A DNA stretch of 64,000 nt, from the NCBI RefSeq assembly GCF_013033515.1, contig NZ_WQEG01000001.1:186001-250000 (forward strand). The letters are read 5' to 3'. Made by a program: the position numbers and the translations under genes. Origin of the DNA: Ruegeria sp. HKCCA6707. Lineage in GTDB: Bacteria; Pseudomonadota; Alphaproteobacteria; Rhodobacterales; Rhodobacteraceae. Below, piece by piece: positions 55,046-64,000 of this stretch (within the stretch, counting starts at the first letter, position 1; the number at the start of each line of letters is the position of its first letter). A model generated the notes under the pieces. The model had not been told where the DNA came from. It saw only the letters and a list, made by a program, of their open reading frames with translations, and did no database searches.

Positions 55046-56710
55046 ATGTATCGTTACTCTGAGTTCGACACAGCCTTCCTGGAAGAACGTAACAAGCAAT
55101 TCCGTGCACAGGTCGAGCGTCGTATCGACGGATCGCTCACAGAAGATGAGTTCAAACCCCTGCGTCTGATGAATGGGCTCTATCTGCAGTTGCACGCCTA
55201 TATGCTGCGGGTTGCCATTCCCTATGGCACGCTCTCCAGTGATCAGATGCGCCAACTGGCCCTGCTGGCCGAAAAGTGGGACAAGGGCTATGGCCATTTC
55301 ACCACGCGTCAGAACATTCAGTATAACTGGCCCAAGCTGAAAGACGTGCCGGATATGCTGGACGCTCTGGCCGAGGTTGGCATGCACGCTATTCAGACCA
55401 GCGGCAACACCATCCGCAACGTGACCGCCGACCATTTCGCAGGCGCTGCCGCGGATGAGGTCGCTGATCCTCGCCCCTATGCCGAACTGCTGCGCCAGTG
55501 GTCCACCGACCACCCGGAATTCCAGTTCATGCCGCGCAAATTCAAGATCGCCATCACCGGAAGCGAAAACGACCGTGCCGTGATCAAGGCGCATGATATT
55601 GGCCTGCAACTGGTTGAGCGCGAAGGTGTTCTGGGCGCGCGTGTCATCGTGGGTGGTGGTTTGGGCCGTACGCCCATGATCGGCAAGGAACTGTCCGAAT
55701 TTGTCGCCTTTGACGATCTGCTGGCCTATCTGGAAGCCACGGTTTCCGTCTGGAACCAGATCGGTCGGCGCGACAACAAATACAAAGCGCGTATCAAGAT
55801 CACCGTGCATGAGAACGGCATCGACACGATCCGCGCCAAGGTTAATGAACGTTTCCTACAGGTACGTCCGCAATTCAAAGGCGCTGACATGAACCTGCTG
55901 GAAGAGATCAAAACCCACTTCGCGGCGCCCAATTTCCGCGAGGGCTCGGTTGCGTCCTTTGAAAGCGCCTATACCAACGATCCGGTTTTCCGTTCGTGGG
56001 TCGATACAAATATCGCGCCGCATAAGAACGCGGACCACGCGATTGTCACGATCTCGATCAAGAAACACGGCACAACGCCGGGTGATGCAACTGCCGAGCA
56101 GATGCGCGTGATGGCTGATCTGGCCGAAAAATTCGCCTATGACGAGCTGCGTATCAGCCATGAGCAGAACGTGATCCTGCCGCATGTCCACAAATCGGAC
56201 CTGCCTGCGATCCATGCGAAGCTCAAGGAACATGAGCTGGCCACCGCCAATATCGGCCTGATCAGCGATATCATCGCCTGCCCCGGCATGGATTACTGCG
56301 CACTGGCGACAGCGCGTTCGATCCCTGTGGCACAAGAAATCGCAACACGGTTTGATGACCTTAAGCTTGAGCACGATATCGGCCATCTGAAAATCAAGAT
56401 CTCGGGCTGCATCAACGCCTGCGGTCACCACCATGTAGGTCATATCGGCATCCTTGGTCTGGATCGCGCAGGGGTCGAAAACTACCAGATCACCCTGGGT
56501 GGCGACGGAACCGAAACGGCGGCCATTGGCGACCGTACAGGTCCCGGCTTTGCCTATGATGAAATCGTTCCGGCGGTGGAACGGATCGTCGACACCTATC
56601 TGGAACAGCGCGAAAGCGCAGAGGAAGAGTTCCTGCAGACCTATCGCCGGGTTGGCATGGCTCCGTTCAAGGCAGCCCTCTACCCCGAGGCGCAGGCGAA
56701 TGCCGCTTGA
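55046..56710 (+). CDS. cysI: Nitrite/sulfite reductase hemoprotein
   Basis: This 554-residue protein has the duplicated ferredoxin-like and siroheme/4Fe-4S domains (HFTTRQNIQYNWPKL; HEQNVILPHV) and the cluster cysteines in ACPGMDYCALATARS and GCINACGHHHVGHIG, near residues 410-470. It reduces sulfite to sulfide with six electrons. Its size is that of the single-chain ferredoxin- or FNR-fed type. Its last 11 bp overlap cysH. No siroheme synthase (cysG) is seen in the cluster. Confidence 0.93.
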   Translation: MYRYSEFDTAFLEERNKQFRAQVERRIDGSLTEDEFKPLRLMNGLYLQLHAYMLRVAIPYGTLSSDQMRQLALLAEKWDKGYGHFTTRQNIQYNWPKLKDVPDMLDALAEVGMHAIQTSGNTIRNVTADHFAGAAADEVADPRPYAELLRQWSTDHPEFQFMPRKFKIAITGSENDRAVIKAHDIGLQLVEREGVLGARVIVGGGLGRTPMIGKELSEFVAFDDLLAYLEATVSVWNQIGRRDNKYKARIKITVHENGIDTIRAKVNERFLQVRPQFKGADMNLLEEIKTHFAAPNFREGSVASFESAYTNDPVFRSWVDTNIAPHKNADHAIVTISIKKHGTTPGDATAEQMRVMADLAEKFAYDELRISHEQNVILPHVHKSDLPAIHAKLKEHELATANIGLISDIIACPGMDYCALATARSIPVAQEIATRFDDLKLEHDIGHLKIKISGCINACGHHHVGHIGILGLDRAGVENYQITLGGDGTETAAIGDRTGPGFAYDEIVPAVERIVDTYLEQRESAEEEFLQTYRRVGMAPFKAALYPEAQANAA

Positions 56711-57461
56711 CCTGATCCAGACGGAGCTGGGCAAAGACCGCGCCGAACTGACCGAAAAGGTCGAGGCGCTGAATGCCCGGTTCCGCCATCACTCGGCCCA
56801 TGACGTGATGCATGGCGCGCTTGAGGCGATCGACGAATTGGCCTTGGTCTCCAGTTTCGGCGCAGAGTCGGTGGTGTTGCTGCATATGGCGGCGGTGGTC
56901 AACAAGATGACCCCGGTGCTGTTCATCGACACTCAGATGCTGTTTGCAGAAACGCTGGAATACCAGCAAGAGGTCAGCGAACGTCTGGGGTTGAAGAACG
57001 TCAAAATCATCCGCGCGGATGAAGAGGACGTTCAACGTGACGATCCGTACGGAGCGCTGCGCCTGCGTGACATGGATGCGTGTTGCAACCTGCGCAAAAC
57101 CTTCCCGCTGCAACGGGCACTGTCCGGCTTTGATGGCTGGATCACTGGACGCAAACGGTTTCAGGCAGGCACCCGCGCCGCGCTTGAATTCTTTGAGGTC
57201 GAAGACGGTACAGGCCGGATCAAGGTGAACCCGCTGGCCCATTGGGCGCCCGAAGATGTGCGCGCCTATATGGAAGAAAACAACCTGCCACGGCACCCGC
57301 TGGTGGCCAAAGGATACCCTTCGATCGGCTGTGCCCCCTGCACCTCACCGGTCAAAGAGGGCGAAGACCCCCGCGCCGGACGCTGGCGCGATCAGAACAA
57401 GGAAGAATGCGGCATTCATTTTGTCGATGGCAAGATGGTGCGCGCCGGAGAGAAAACATGA
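56700..57461 (+). CDS. cysH: Phosphoadenylyl/adenylyl-sulfate reductase
   Basis: This 253-residue protein has SSFGAESVVLLHMAAVV, CCNLRKTFPLQRALSGFDGWITGRKRFQ and the C-terminal CAPCTSPV...ECGIH. The CC pair plus CxxC pattern is that of the 4Fe-4S type (APS-using) reductases, giving sulfite for CysI. The ATG at 56700 overlaps the cysI stop by 11 bp and starts at the family N-terminus. ATGA overlap with the next gene. Confidence 0.93.
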   Translation: MPLDLIQTELGKDRAELTEKVEALNARFRHHSAHDVMHGALEAIDELALVSSFGAESVVLLHMAAVVNKMTPVLFIDTQMLFAETLEYQQEVSERLGLKNVKIIRADEEDVQRDDPYGALRLRDMDACCNLRKTFPLQRALSGFDGWITGRKRFQAGTRAALEFFEVEDGTGRIKVNPLAHWAPEDVRAYMEENNLPRHPLVAKGYPSIGCAPCTSPVKEGEDPRAGRWRDQNKEECGIHFVDGKMVRAGEKT

Positions 57462-57865
57462 ACGTAATCGTAACCGATGAGGGGTTCAGCCCCGATGACT
57501 GGACCGACAGCTATGTCACACTGGACGACGCCGCGAATGATGTTGTGGCCCTGGATGTGGCCTCGGACACTGACCCTGATGAGCTGGTTGAACGTCTGGG
57601 CTGCGCCAAAATGGTGCGGGTCGATTTTCCGTCGTCGGCGGATGGCCGCGGTTTTACCATCGCGCGCGTCTTGCGCCTGAAAGGCTACACGGGGCGCTTA
57701 CGCGCCAAAGGTCATGTGCTGGCTGACCAGTACGCCATGGCCCGCCGCAGCGGGTTTGACGAGGTTGAAATCGACAACGCTTTGGCCACACGTCAGCCCG
57801 AGGATCAATGGCTGGCCCGCGCCAATTGGAAAGACAACAACTACCAGGCACGCCTGCGCGGATAA
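57458..57865 (+). CDS. DUF934 protein of the sulfite-reduction operon
   Basis: This 135-residue protein overlaps cysH as ATGA. It has GFSPDDWTDSYVTLDDAANDVVALDVASDTDPDELVERLGCAKMVRVDFPSSADGRGFTIARVLRLKGYTGRLRAKGHVLADQYAMARRSGFDEVEID, typical DUF934. It has no signal peptide or metal-binding motif. Members always lie with cysI/cysH and are proposed electron-transfer or assembly partners; the actual role is unknown. Confidence 0.9.
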   Translation: MNVIVTDEGFSPDDWTDSYVTLDDAANDVVALDVASDTDPDELVERLGCAKMVRVDFPSSADGRGFTIARVLRLKGYTGRLRAKGHVLADQYAMARRSGFDEVEIDNALATRQPEDQWLARANWKDNNYQARLRG

Positions 57866-57892
57866 ACCGCCATCGCCTGCTTGTGAAGAAAC

Positions 57893-57915
57893 GGGGGCAA
57901 TCTGTCCCCTTTTCT
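57893..57915 (+). terminator. Weak terminator/attenuator before fpr
   Basis: GGGG/CCCC stem with a 9-nt loop, followed by TTTTCTT, in the 105-bp gap after DUF934. It may partially separate fpr from the cys genes. Confidence 0.4.
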
Positions 57916-57970
57916 TGCCTTCTAACAGTGTTTAAACGGAGATGCCGGTCGCCCGACCAGCTGTGAAACG

Positions 57971-58822
57971 ATGACAGAGATGAAACCCGTGACCGAAGCC
58001 ACCGCCGTCAAGGCCCCCGTCCTTCCCGACGCCCAAATCGTAACCGATGTCAAACATTGGACGGACAAGCTGTTCTCGTTCAAGGTCACGCGTCCCGCCT
58101 CATTGCGGTTCCGCTCGGGCGAGTTTGTGATGATCGGCCTGATGGGCGACCCTGACCCCAAGACCGGCCGCCAGAAACCTCTGCTGCGCGCCTATTCGAT
58201 CGCGTCGCCGTCCTGGGACGAAGAGCTTGAGTTCTATTCGATCAAGGTGCAGGACGGCCCGCTGACCTCCAAGCTTCAACATATCCAGCCCGGTGATCAG
58301 ATCATCCTGCGCCCCAAGCCGGTTGGCACACTGGTGCATGACGCATTGCTGCCCGGCAAGCGAATCTGGTTCTTTGCCACCGGCACAGGCTTTGCCCCCT
58401 TTGCATCGCTACTGCGCGAGCCGCAGACCTATGAAGACTATGACGAGGTCATCATCACCCATACCTGCCGCGACGTGGCCGAGTTGAATTATGGCCGCGA
58501 GCTGATTGAAAGCATCAAACAAGATGAGCTGTTGGCCGAACTGATGGGCGAAGGCTTTGCGGACAAGATCCGTTATTACCCGACCACCACACGCGAAGAC
58601 AGCCCCAAGATGGGCCGCATCACCACCCTGCTGCAAGACGGAACGGTCTTTGCCGATCTGGGCATCGAAGGCGGTATCAAACCTGAAACCGACCGTGCAA
58701 TGGTTTGCGGCAGCCTGGCGTTCAACCATGACATCAAGGCCATCCTGGAAGAGTTCGGCCTGCGCGAAGGCGCAAATTCCGACCCCAAGGAATTTGTCAT
58801 CGAAAAGGCCTTTGTCGGCTGA
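57971..58822 (+). CDS. fpr: Ferredoxin--NADP+ reductase
   Basis: This 283-residue FAD protein has the isoalloxazine-binding RAYSIASPSWDEELEFYSIKVQDGPLTSKLQ, and the NADP pocket ATGTGFAPFASLLR, VIITHTCRDVAELNY and MVCGSLAFNHDIKAILEEFGL with a C-terminal KAFVG. It supplies electrons from NADPH to ferredoxin, and in this position plausibly to sulfite reductase. The N-terminus is slightly extended (MTEMKPVTEATAVKAPVLPDAQ). Confidence 0.93.
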   Translation: MTEMKPVTEATAVKAPVLPDAQIVTDVKHWTDKLFSFKVTRPASLRFRSGEFVMIGLMGDPDPKTGRQKPLLRAYSIASPSWDEELEFYSIKVQDGPLTSKLQHIQPGDQIILRPKPVGTLVHDALLPGKRIWFFATGTGFAPFASLLREPQTYEDYDEVIITHTCRDVAELNYGRELIESIKQDELLAELMGEGFADKIRYYPTTTREDSPKMGRITTLLQDGTVFADLGIEGGIKPETDRAMVCGSLAFNHDIKAILEEFGLREGANSDPKEFVIEKAFVG

Positions 58823-58981
58823 TCACGATCTTCAACCGGGCGCGCCACCGCCCGGTTGGCCCAAAACATCTGAAAAATCCGGTGATTTTCGTTCCGCGCC
58901 TTCGTTATGCCGCTTGAAACGCAGCGTTGGGCGGTCTAAATTCCGGGCTCGAAATTCTGCAATTATCAAAGGAATGAACCC

Positions 58982-59530
58982 ATAGCCCGCAGACCTCACA
59001 ACGCGCCGCCTCAGAGAGAGACCGGCCCGCGTGTCAATGAAAGCATCCGTGCCCCCGAAATTCGCCTGATTGGCGCCGAAGGTGAAAATGTCGGGGTGGT
59101 TCATCCTGCCAAAGCCATGCAACTTGCCGCAGATGCGGGCCTTGATCTGGTCGAGATCTCGCCCAACGCCAAGCCGCCCGTCTGCAAGATCATGGATTTC
59201 GGCAAGTTCAAATACGAACAGCAAAAACGCGAAAGCGAAGCCCGCAAGAAACAAAAAGTCATCGAGGTCAAAGAGGTCAAGTTCCGGCCCAACACCGACA
59301 CTCATGACTATGACGTCAAGATGAAGAACGTCTTCAAGTTTCTGGAAAAGGGCGACAAGGTCAAAGTCACTCTGCGCTTCCGCGGTCGCGAAATGGCCCA
59401 CCAAAATCTGGGGCGCGAGCTTCTGGAACGCGTAGCCGAAGATATCAAAGAAATCGGCAAGGTCGAGAATATGCCCAAGATGGAAGGTCGTCAGATGATC
59501 ATGATGATCGGCCCTCTTCCGCAGAAATAA
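58982..59530 (+). CDS. infC: Translation initiation factor IF-3, AUA start codon
   Basis: This 182-residue protein reads (M)[48 protein letters not shown]... and [16 protein letters not shown]-3 binds the 30S subunit and selects AUG/fMet start. The conserved N-terminus requires start at an ATA at 58982-58984, with AAAGGA 8 nt before it. Any in-frame ATG is either far downstream (59036, without a site, or 59114 and later) and would delete the conserved head. An out-of-frame ATG at 58974 is followed in two codons by TAG. Non-AUG starts in infC allow IF-3 to repress its own translation. Confidence 0.93.
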   Translation: MARRPHNAPPQRETGPRVNESIRAPEIRLIGAEGENVGVVHPAKAMQLAADAGLDLVEISPNAKPPVCKIMDFGKFKYEQQKRESEARKKQKVIEVKEVKFRPNTDTHDYDVKMKNVFKFLEKGDKVKVTLRFRGREMAHQNLGRELLERVAEDIKEIGKVENMPKMEGRQMIMMIGPLPQK

Positions 59531-59553
59531 GACCCCTGAAATCTGCGGACGAC

Positions 59554-59585
59554 AAGCCCCTTCGCACACGAAGGGGCTTTTGTTT
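59554..59585 (+). terminator. Intrinsic terminator after infC
   Basis: 11-bp stem AAGCCCCTTCG/CGAAGGGGCTT with loop CACA, then TTGTTTT. Confidence 0.85.
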
Positions 59586-59601
59586 TGCGCAAGGCAAAGA
59601 C

Positions 59602-60918
59602 TTACAGAACCTGATCCAAAGCCCGCCCCAGCTTATCAACCAACTCATCAAGCTGCGCGTCTTCAATGATAAAGGGCGGCGCCAACAGTATATGGTCTCC
59701 ACTGCGCCCATCGCGCGTGCCCGACATCGGGTAACAGATTAAGCCCTCGGCCATCGCGGCTTTCTTGATCTTTCCCGCAATGCCGCGCGACGGATCAAAT
59801 GGTTCTTTGCTGGTCCGATCCTCGACCAGTTCCACCCCGATAAACAGACCCCGCCCGCGAATATCGCCGACATGCGCGTGCTGACCAAAGGCTGCATTCA
59901 ATTTGGATTTCAGCTTTTCTCCCATGACACCTGCACGCGCCGGCAGGTCATGCTCCGTCAGCTCTTGCACAACAGCCAACGCCGCAGCAGTCGCCACCGG
60001 GTGACCAACATAGGTGTGCCCGTGCTGGAAAAAGCCCGAGCCCTGACGGATCGCATCATAGATCTTTGAACTGCACAGCATGGCACCGATTGGCTGATAC
60101 CCCGCGCCCAATCCCTTGGCGATACACAGAATATCGGGCTCGACATTATCATGCGCGCAGGCAAAGAGATGCCCCGTGCGCCCCATTCCGCACATCACTT
60201 CGTCCAGAATTAATAGTACCCCGTAAGTATCACATATTTCGCGAATTCTCTGGAAATACCCTTCGACCGCCGGCACTGCGCCCAGTGTCGCGCCAACTAC
60301 AGGTTCAGCCATAAACGCCATCACCGTGTCGGGCCCGAGCCGCTGGATTTCGGCCTCCAAAGCGTTGGCGACCCGTTGCCCATAGTCATAACTGCTCTCA
60401 CCATCTGGCTTTTCGGCATATTCGTAACAGGCAGGAATATGCGTCATGTCGATCAGCATCGGTGCGAATTGCGCGCGGCGCCATTCATTGCCACCCGCCG
60501 ACAACGCCCCAAGCGTGTTGCCGTGATAGCTCTGCCGTCGAGCGATCACGTGGCGTCGCTCAGGCTGGCCGATTTCCAGAAAATACTGCCGCGCCAGCTT
60601 GATCGCAGCCTCGGTCGCCTCGGACCCGCCAGAAACAAAATAGACCCGATCCAGATCACCGGGCGCATGGTCGATCAAAAGATCGGCCAAAGCCTCCGCA
60701 GGCTCCGACGTCATGAACCCGGTATGAGCAAAGGCTATCTTGGCTACCTGATCTTGCACCGCCTGAATAACCGCCGCGTTCGAGTGGCCCAGACAGGACA
60801 CAGCCGCATCACCACAATCCAGATATCGACGCCCCTGAGCGTCCAACAGGTAACACCCGTCCCCGCCAACAGCCGTTGGCAATTCGCTTTTGGTATGACG
60901 TGGAAATACATGGCTCAT
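59602..60918 (-). CDS. Class III PLP aminotransferase
   Basis: This 438-residue fold-type I enzyme has GDAAVSCLGHSNAAVIQAVQDQ, FVSGGSEATEAAIKLARQY, LILDEVMCGMGRTGHLFA (Asp for PLP nitrogen) and CIAKGLGAGYQPIGAML with the PLP-binding Lys near residue 270. It resembles omega-amino acid:pyruvate or related transaminases. The amino donor is unknown. It lies alone between infC and the cox genes, convergent with infC. Confidence 0.9.
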   Translation of the reverse strand: MSHVFPRHTKSELPTAVGGDGCYLLDAQGRRYLDCGDAAVSCLGHSNAAVIQAVQDQVAKIAFAHTGFMTSEPAEALADLLIDHAPGDLDRVYFVSGGSEATEAAIKLARQYFLEIGQPERRHVIARRQSYHGNTLGALSAGGNEWRRAQFAPMLIDMTHIPACYEYAEKPDGESSYDYGQRVANALEAEIQRLGPDTVMAFMAEPVVGATLGAVPAVEGYFQRIREICDTYGVLLILDEVMCGMGRTGHLFACAHDNVEPDILCIAKGLGAGYQPIGAMLCSSKIYDAIRQGSGFFQHGHTYVGHPVATAAALAVVQELTEHDLPARAGVMGEKLKSKLNAAFGQHAHVGDIRGRGLFIGVELVEDRTSKEPFDPSRGIAGKIKKAAMAEGLICYPMSGTRDGRSGDHILLAPPFIIEDAQLDELVDKLGRALDQVL

Positions 60919-61015
60919 GGCATTGTCCTTTGCAGCCGTTCAAACGCCAACGCGGTACGCTGGTTTCAAGGTGAAACCTACTCCATTTTCATCGGTGCAC
61001 AATGTCGTCTCAACC

Positions 61016-61050
61016 AAAAGAAAAAGCCCCAAGGTCTCCCTCGGGGCTTT
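61016..61050 (-). terminator. Intrinsic terminator after coxM
   Basis: On the minus strand AAAGCCCC/GGGGCTTT with an internal loop, followed by TTCTTTT. It ends the hydroxylase operon. Confidence 0.7.
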
Positions 61051-61071
61051 TCAATCGCTTGAAAGCGAGCT

Positions 61072-61863
61072 TTACAGACAGGCCGATACTGCGCGTTTGG
61101 TCATCACACTGACCAGATGCGCGCGGTATTCCTTGCTGCCATGCAGATCGCCGATCATGTTCATCGGGTTGATCTTCAGATCCATCAGCGCGTCCGCGCG
61201 GAACTCCTTGCTCAGCGCCGCCTCGGCCTCGGACCACCTGAACACACCGTCCTCGCTGGCACCCGTCACCGCCACGCGCACACCGTCGGCAAAGCGCGCC
61301 ACATAAACGCCAACGAGGGCAAAGCGAGACGCGGGCTGCAGGAACTTCTCGTAACATGCCGCCTGTGGCACCGGGAACCGGACCTGCGTGATGATCTCTC
61401 CTTCCTCAAGCGCTGTGCTGAACATGCCCTCAAAGAAATCATCGGCTGCGATCTCACGCGTATTGGTCACGATGGTCGCGCCCGAACCCAATACACCCGC
61501 TGGATAACAAGCCGCCGGATCATTGTTGGCCACCGACCCGCCGATTGTACCACGATTGCGCACAGCCGGATCGCCAATCTGACCGGCCAACGCCGCAAGC
61601 GCAGGATATGAGCTCGCCGCCTCTCGGGCCACCACAGCATGAGGGGTCGCCCCGCCTATGGCCACAGATCCGTCATCCTCGACACAGACACCGATCATCT
61701 CGGCAATGCCGCTGAGCGACACCAGTGCCGATGGGGACGCAAGTCGCTGTTTCAGCGTCGGGATCAGCGTTTGACCACCCCCCAGGGCTTGCGCATCTTC
61801 CGCCCCCAAAGCCGCCACAGCATCCGCTATGGTCGACGGCTTCTCAAACTCGAAATTATACAT
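61072..61863 (-). CDS. coxM: CO-dehydrogenase-like medium (FAD) subunit
   Basis: This 263-residue protein has MYNFEFEKPSTIADAVAALG, the FAD-binding AQALGGGQTLIPTLKQRLASPSALVSLSGI and GTIGGSVANNDPAACYPAGVLGSGATIVT, family-typical for the medium subunit. It passes electrons from the large subunit/2Fe-2S subunit to an external acceptor. It follows coxL by 102 bp. The form II large subunit upstream means the substrate may not be CO. Confidence 0.9.
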   Translation of the reverse strand: MYNFEFEKPSTIADAVAALGAEDAQALGGGQTLIPTLKQRLASPSALVSLSGIAEMIGVCVEDDGSVAIGGATPHAVVAREAASSYPALAALAGQIGDPAVRNRGTIGGSVANNDPAACYPAGVLGSGATIVTNTREIAADDFFEGMFSTALEEGEIITQVRFPVPQAACYEKFLQPASRFALVGVYVARFADGVRVAVTGASEDGVFRWSEAEAALSKEFRADALMDLKINPMNMIGDLHGSKEYRAHLVSVMTKRAVSACL

Positions 61864-61933
61864 CTCGTCTTCCTTTCCAAAATCAGGACAAGGCGCGCCC
61901 CGTCCTTCTTCTGTTCAAAAATACCTCGGGGGT

Positions 61934-61952
61934 CTGGGGGCAGAGCCCCCAG
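61934..61952. repeat. GC-rich stem in coxL-coxM gap, REP-like
   Basis: CTGGGGG/CCCCCAG with a 5-nt loop, set in CTCGGGGGTCTGGGGGCAGA and preceded by TTCAAAAATAC. This is the look of a repeated intergenic element that I associate with Rhodobacterales. Only one copy is seen here, so the repeat status is inferred. Confidence 0.4.
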
Positions 61953-61965
61953 CTTCCCTGACCTC

Positions 61966-64000
61966 TCAGCTGTTCATCGCCGTCCAAACGCGCGATGGGC
62001 TTACCGGCATGTCGATATGATCGATGGCCTTTCCGCCCGAATTCAGCGCATCCAGAACCGCATTGACCACAGCGGGCGGCGAACCAATCGCTCCAGCTTC
62101 ACCACAGCCTTTCACACCCAGAGGGTTGTGCGTACACGGCGTCTGGCTGGAATGATCCACACCATAGAACGGCACGTCATCTGCACGCGGCATGGCATAG
62201 TCCATGAAGGACGCGCTCAGCAGTTGGCCGTTCTCGTCATAGGCACAGTTCTCAAGCAACGCCTGCCCGATCCCCTGGCCAATTCCGCCATGCACCTGGC
62301 CGTCCACAATCATCGGGTTGATGATATTGCCAAAGTCATCCGCAGCCGTGAACGCCTCGATGCTGACCTTCCCGGTTTCGGGATCAACCTCAACCTCGCA
62401 GGCATAGGCCCCAGCGGGATAGGTAAAGTTGGCAGGATCATAGAAGGCGGTCTCTTCCAGCCCCGGCTCAACCTCCAGCGGGAAGTTATGCGGCACGTAA
62501 GCTGTCAGGGTCACATCGCCCCAGGCCACCGACTTGTCGGTGCCTGCGACGCTGAATTGACCATCCTTCAACTCGATATCCGCCTCGGACGCTTCCAGCA
62601 GGTGGGCTGCGATTTTCTTGGCCTTATCGATCACTTTCTCGGTCGCGCGCACCATCGCAGAGCCGCAGACCGCAAGGCTGCGTGAGCCATAGGTGCCCAT
62701 GCCAAACGGGATCTTCGAGGTGTCACCATGCACGATCTCGACCATCGACTCGTCAATGCCGATCATGTCCGCCACAACCTGCGGGAAGGCGGTCTCATGC
62801 CCCTGCCCGTGGCTATGTGCCCCCACCATCACACTGATCGAGCCGGTGGCATTCACGCGCACGGTCGCAGCATCATAAAGACCCGCGCGTGCACCCAGCA
62901 TACCGACGATATTCGACGGGGCGATTCCGCAAGCCTCAATATAGCAGTTGATGCCCAAACCGCGCAGCTTGCCCTTGGCTTCGCTCTCAGTCCGACGCGC
63001 GGCAAAGCCCGCGATGTCAGCAGCGGCCTCAAGCTTGTCCATCGTTCCGTGATAGTCACCGGTGTCATAGGTCAGCGCCACAGGCGTGTCATAGGGGAAC
63101 TGAGTGACAAAGTTCTGGCGGCGCAAGGCAATCGGATCGACCCCCAACTCACGCGCGGCTTTGTCGATCACGCGTTCCAGCTGATAGGTCGCCTCGGGGC
63201 GGCCTGCCCCACGATAGGCATCGACCGGAACGGTGTTGGTAAACATGGCCTTCACATTCACCTGAATGACCGGCGTCTTGTAGTTGCCCGCCATCAGCGT
63301 GCCATGCAGCCAGGTCGGAACCGAACTGGAGAAGGTCGACAAATACGCACCCAGATTGGCGTAAGTATTTGTCCGCAGAGCGATAAAGTTGTTATCCGCG
63401 TCCAGCGCCAGTTCGATCGTGCTGACATGGTCGCGGCCCTGCGCGTCTGACATGAACGCCTCGGACCGGCTCGATGTCCACTTGACCGGACGGTTACAGG
63501 CCTTGGCCGCAAAGGTGCAGAACGCCTCTTCTGCATAGTGGAAGATCTTGGTGCCAAACCCACCGCCCACATCCGGGGCTACAACGCGCACCTTGTGCTC
63601 GGGCAGGCCCAGCACGAAGGCACACATCAGCAGCCGGATCACATGCGGGTTCTGTGACGTGGTATAGAGCGTGTATTCGTCTGTGCCGCGGCTGTATTCG
63701 GCCAGCGCCACACGCGGCTCCATCGGGTTTGCCACCAGACGGTTATTGACCAGATCCAGAGTGGTCACATGGGCCGCATTGGCAAAGATCCCGTTGATCT
63801 TGTCATTGTCTTCTTCGCCCAGATGCCAATCGTAGCAGATGTTGTTTTTCAGGTCGTCATGCACCAGCGTCGCGCCCTCTTGCGCGGCGGCTTTCATGTC
63901 CAACACGGCTGGCAATTCGTCGAGATCGACCTCAATCGCTTCGGCCGCGTCACGCGCCTGTTCCAGACTGTCGGCCACGACTGCGGCAATCGGGTCCCCC
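61966..64000 (-). CDS. coxL: CO-dehydrogenase-like large subunit, form II (5' part outside window)
   Basis: The visible 677 C-terminal residues enter at [32 protein letters not shown] and run to SRVWTAMNS. It contains [58 protein letters not shown] and [25 protein letters not shown]. The active-site loop is AYRGAGR, the form II signature, not AYRCSFR of true aerobic CO dehydrogenase. Form II enzymes bind molybdopterin cytosine dinucleotide, but CO use is uncertain. The gene start and any coxS lie beyond the right edge. Confidence 0.93.
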   Translation of the reverse strand, partial: GDPIAAVVADSLEQARDAAEAIEVDLDELPAVLDMKAAAQEGATLVHDDLKNNICYDWHLGEEDNDKINGIFANAAHVTTLDLVNNRLVANPMEPRVALAEYSRGTDEYTLYTTSQNPHVIRLLMCAFVLGLPEHKVRVVAPDVGGGFGTKIFHYAEEAFCTFAAKACNRPVKWTSSRSEAFMSDAQGRDHVSTIELALDADNNFIALRTNTYANLGAYLSTFSSSVPTWLHGTLMAGNYKTPVIQVNVKAMFTNTVPVDAYRGAGRPEATYQLERVIDKAARELGVDPIALRRQNFVTQFPYDTPVALTYDTGDYHGTMDKLEAAADIAGFAARRTESEAKGKLRGLGINCYIEACGIAPSNIVGMLGARAGLYDAATVRVNATGSISVMVGAHSHGQGHETAFPQVVADMIGIDESMVEIVHGDTSKIPFGMGTYGSRSLAVCGSAMVRATEKVIDKAKKIAAHLLEASEADIELKDGQFSVAGTDKSVAWGDVTLTAYVPHNFPLEVEPGLEETAFYDPANFTYPAGAYACEVEVDPETGKVSIEAFTAADDFGNIINPMIVDGQVHGGIGQGIGQALLENCAYDENGQLLSASFMDYAMPRADDVPFYGVDHSSQTPCTHNPLGVKGCGEAGAIGSPPAVVNAVLDALNSGGKAIDHIDMPVSPSRVWTAMNS

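Noticed and set aside
1..64000. Phage, IS or defence-system genes
   Set aside because: No transposase, integrase, restriction-modification, toxin-antitoxin or Cas motifs were seen in any frame.

Overview
The window reads as chromosomal DNA of a marine Roseobacter-group alphaproteobacterium (Rhodobacterales). It is GC-rich and densely coded. The support is: a GAAC-N7-GAAC SOS box before uvrA; palindromes like the CceR consensus before two GAPDH genes; a TRAP dicarboxylate transporter; a form II CoxL; DUF2849 and DUF934 genes around sulfite reductase; and a short sRNA with a CCUCCC motif. No phage, insertion sequence, CRISPR array or rRNA operon was found.

Layout, left to right. 1-3.8 kb: a partial fused indolepyruvate ferredoxin oxidoreductase, divergent from a LysR regulator across a clear LysR-type operator. 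3.8-11.1 kb: a candidate sRNA, an MscS channel, purL, a bolA/small membrane protein/grxD cluster, and an opposing coiled-coil/zapA/mliC cluster. 11.3-17.3 kb: central carbon metabolism (tkt, a GapB-like and a GapA-like GAPDH with a 47-residue membrane protein between them) and coaD. 17.4-28 kb: valine catabolism in two pieces, mmsA with a divergent LysR gene and then acyl-CoA dehydrogenase/HIBYL-CoA hydrolase/mmsB, separated by envelope and unknown-role genes. 28-32.5 kb: a site-2 protease homologue with an RNA hairpin over its ribosome binding site, uvrA with an SOS box, and two identical tRNA-Asp genes. 32.5-35.7 kb: a small island-like segment holding an RTX metalloprotease and an unrecognised protein. 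35.8-46.1 kb: housekeeping genes (lon, tgt, nucleoside hydrolase, SPFH/NfeD pair, SufT-like, IscA-like, tpiA, deaminase), then gdx behind a guanidine-II riboswitch, then a glycosyltransferase.

46.1-52.7 kb is a complete TRAP dicarboxylate system, dctPQM plus dctBD on one strand. The DctD-like regulator has lost the residues needed for sigma-54 activation (GAFTGA loop, Walker A lysine, arginine finger). The dctP promoter looks like a sigma-70 promoter with two upstream dyads, so the system appears converted to sigma-70 activation. 52.7-59.6 kb: a P450, an Lrp-family regulator, an assimilatory sulfate reduction operon (DUF2849-cysI-cysH-DUF934, then fpr), and infC, which appears to start at an AUA codon. 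59.6-64 kb: a class III aminotransferase and the L and M subunits of a form II molybdenum hydroxylase.

The genes are mainly ordinary core and heterotrophic metabolism. The most unusual content is regulatory: the altered DctD, the riboswitch, the sRNA, the hairpin over the protease ribosome binding site, the paired GAPDH operators and the AUA start. All family assignments come from reading motifs by eye; no database search was possible.
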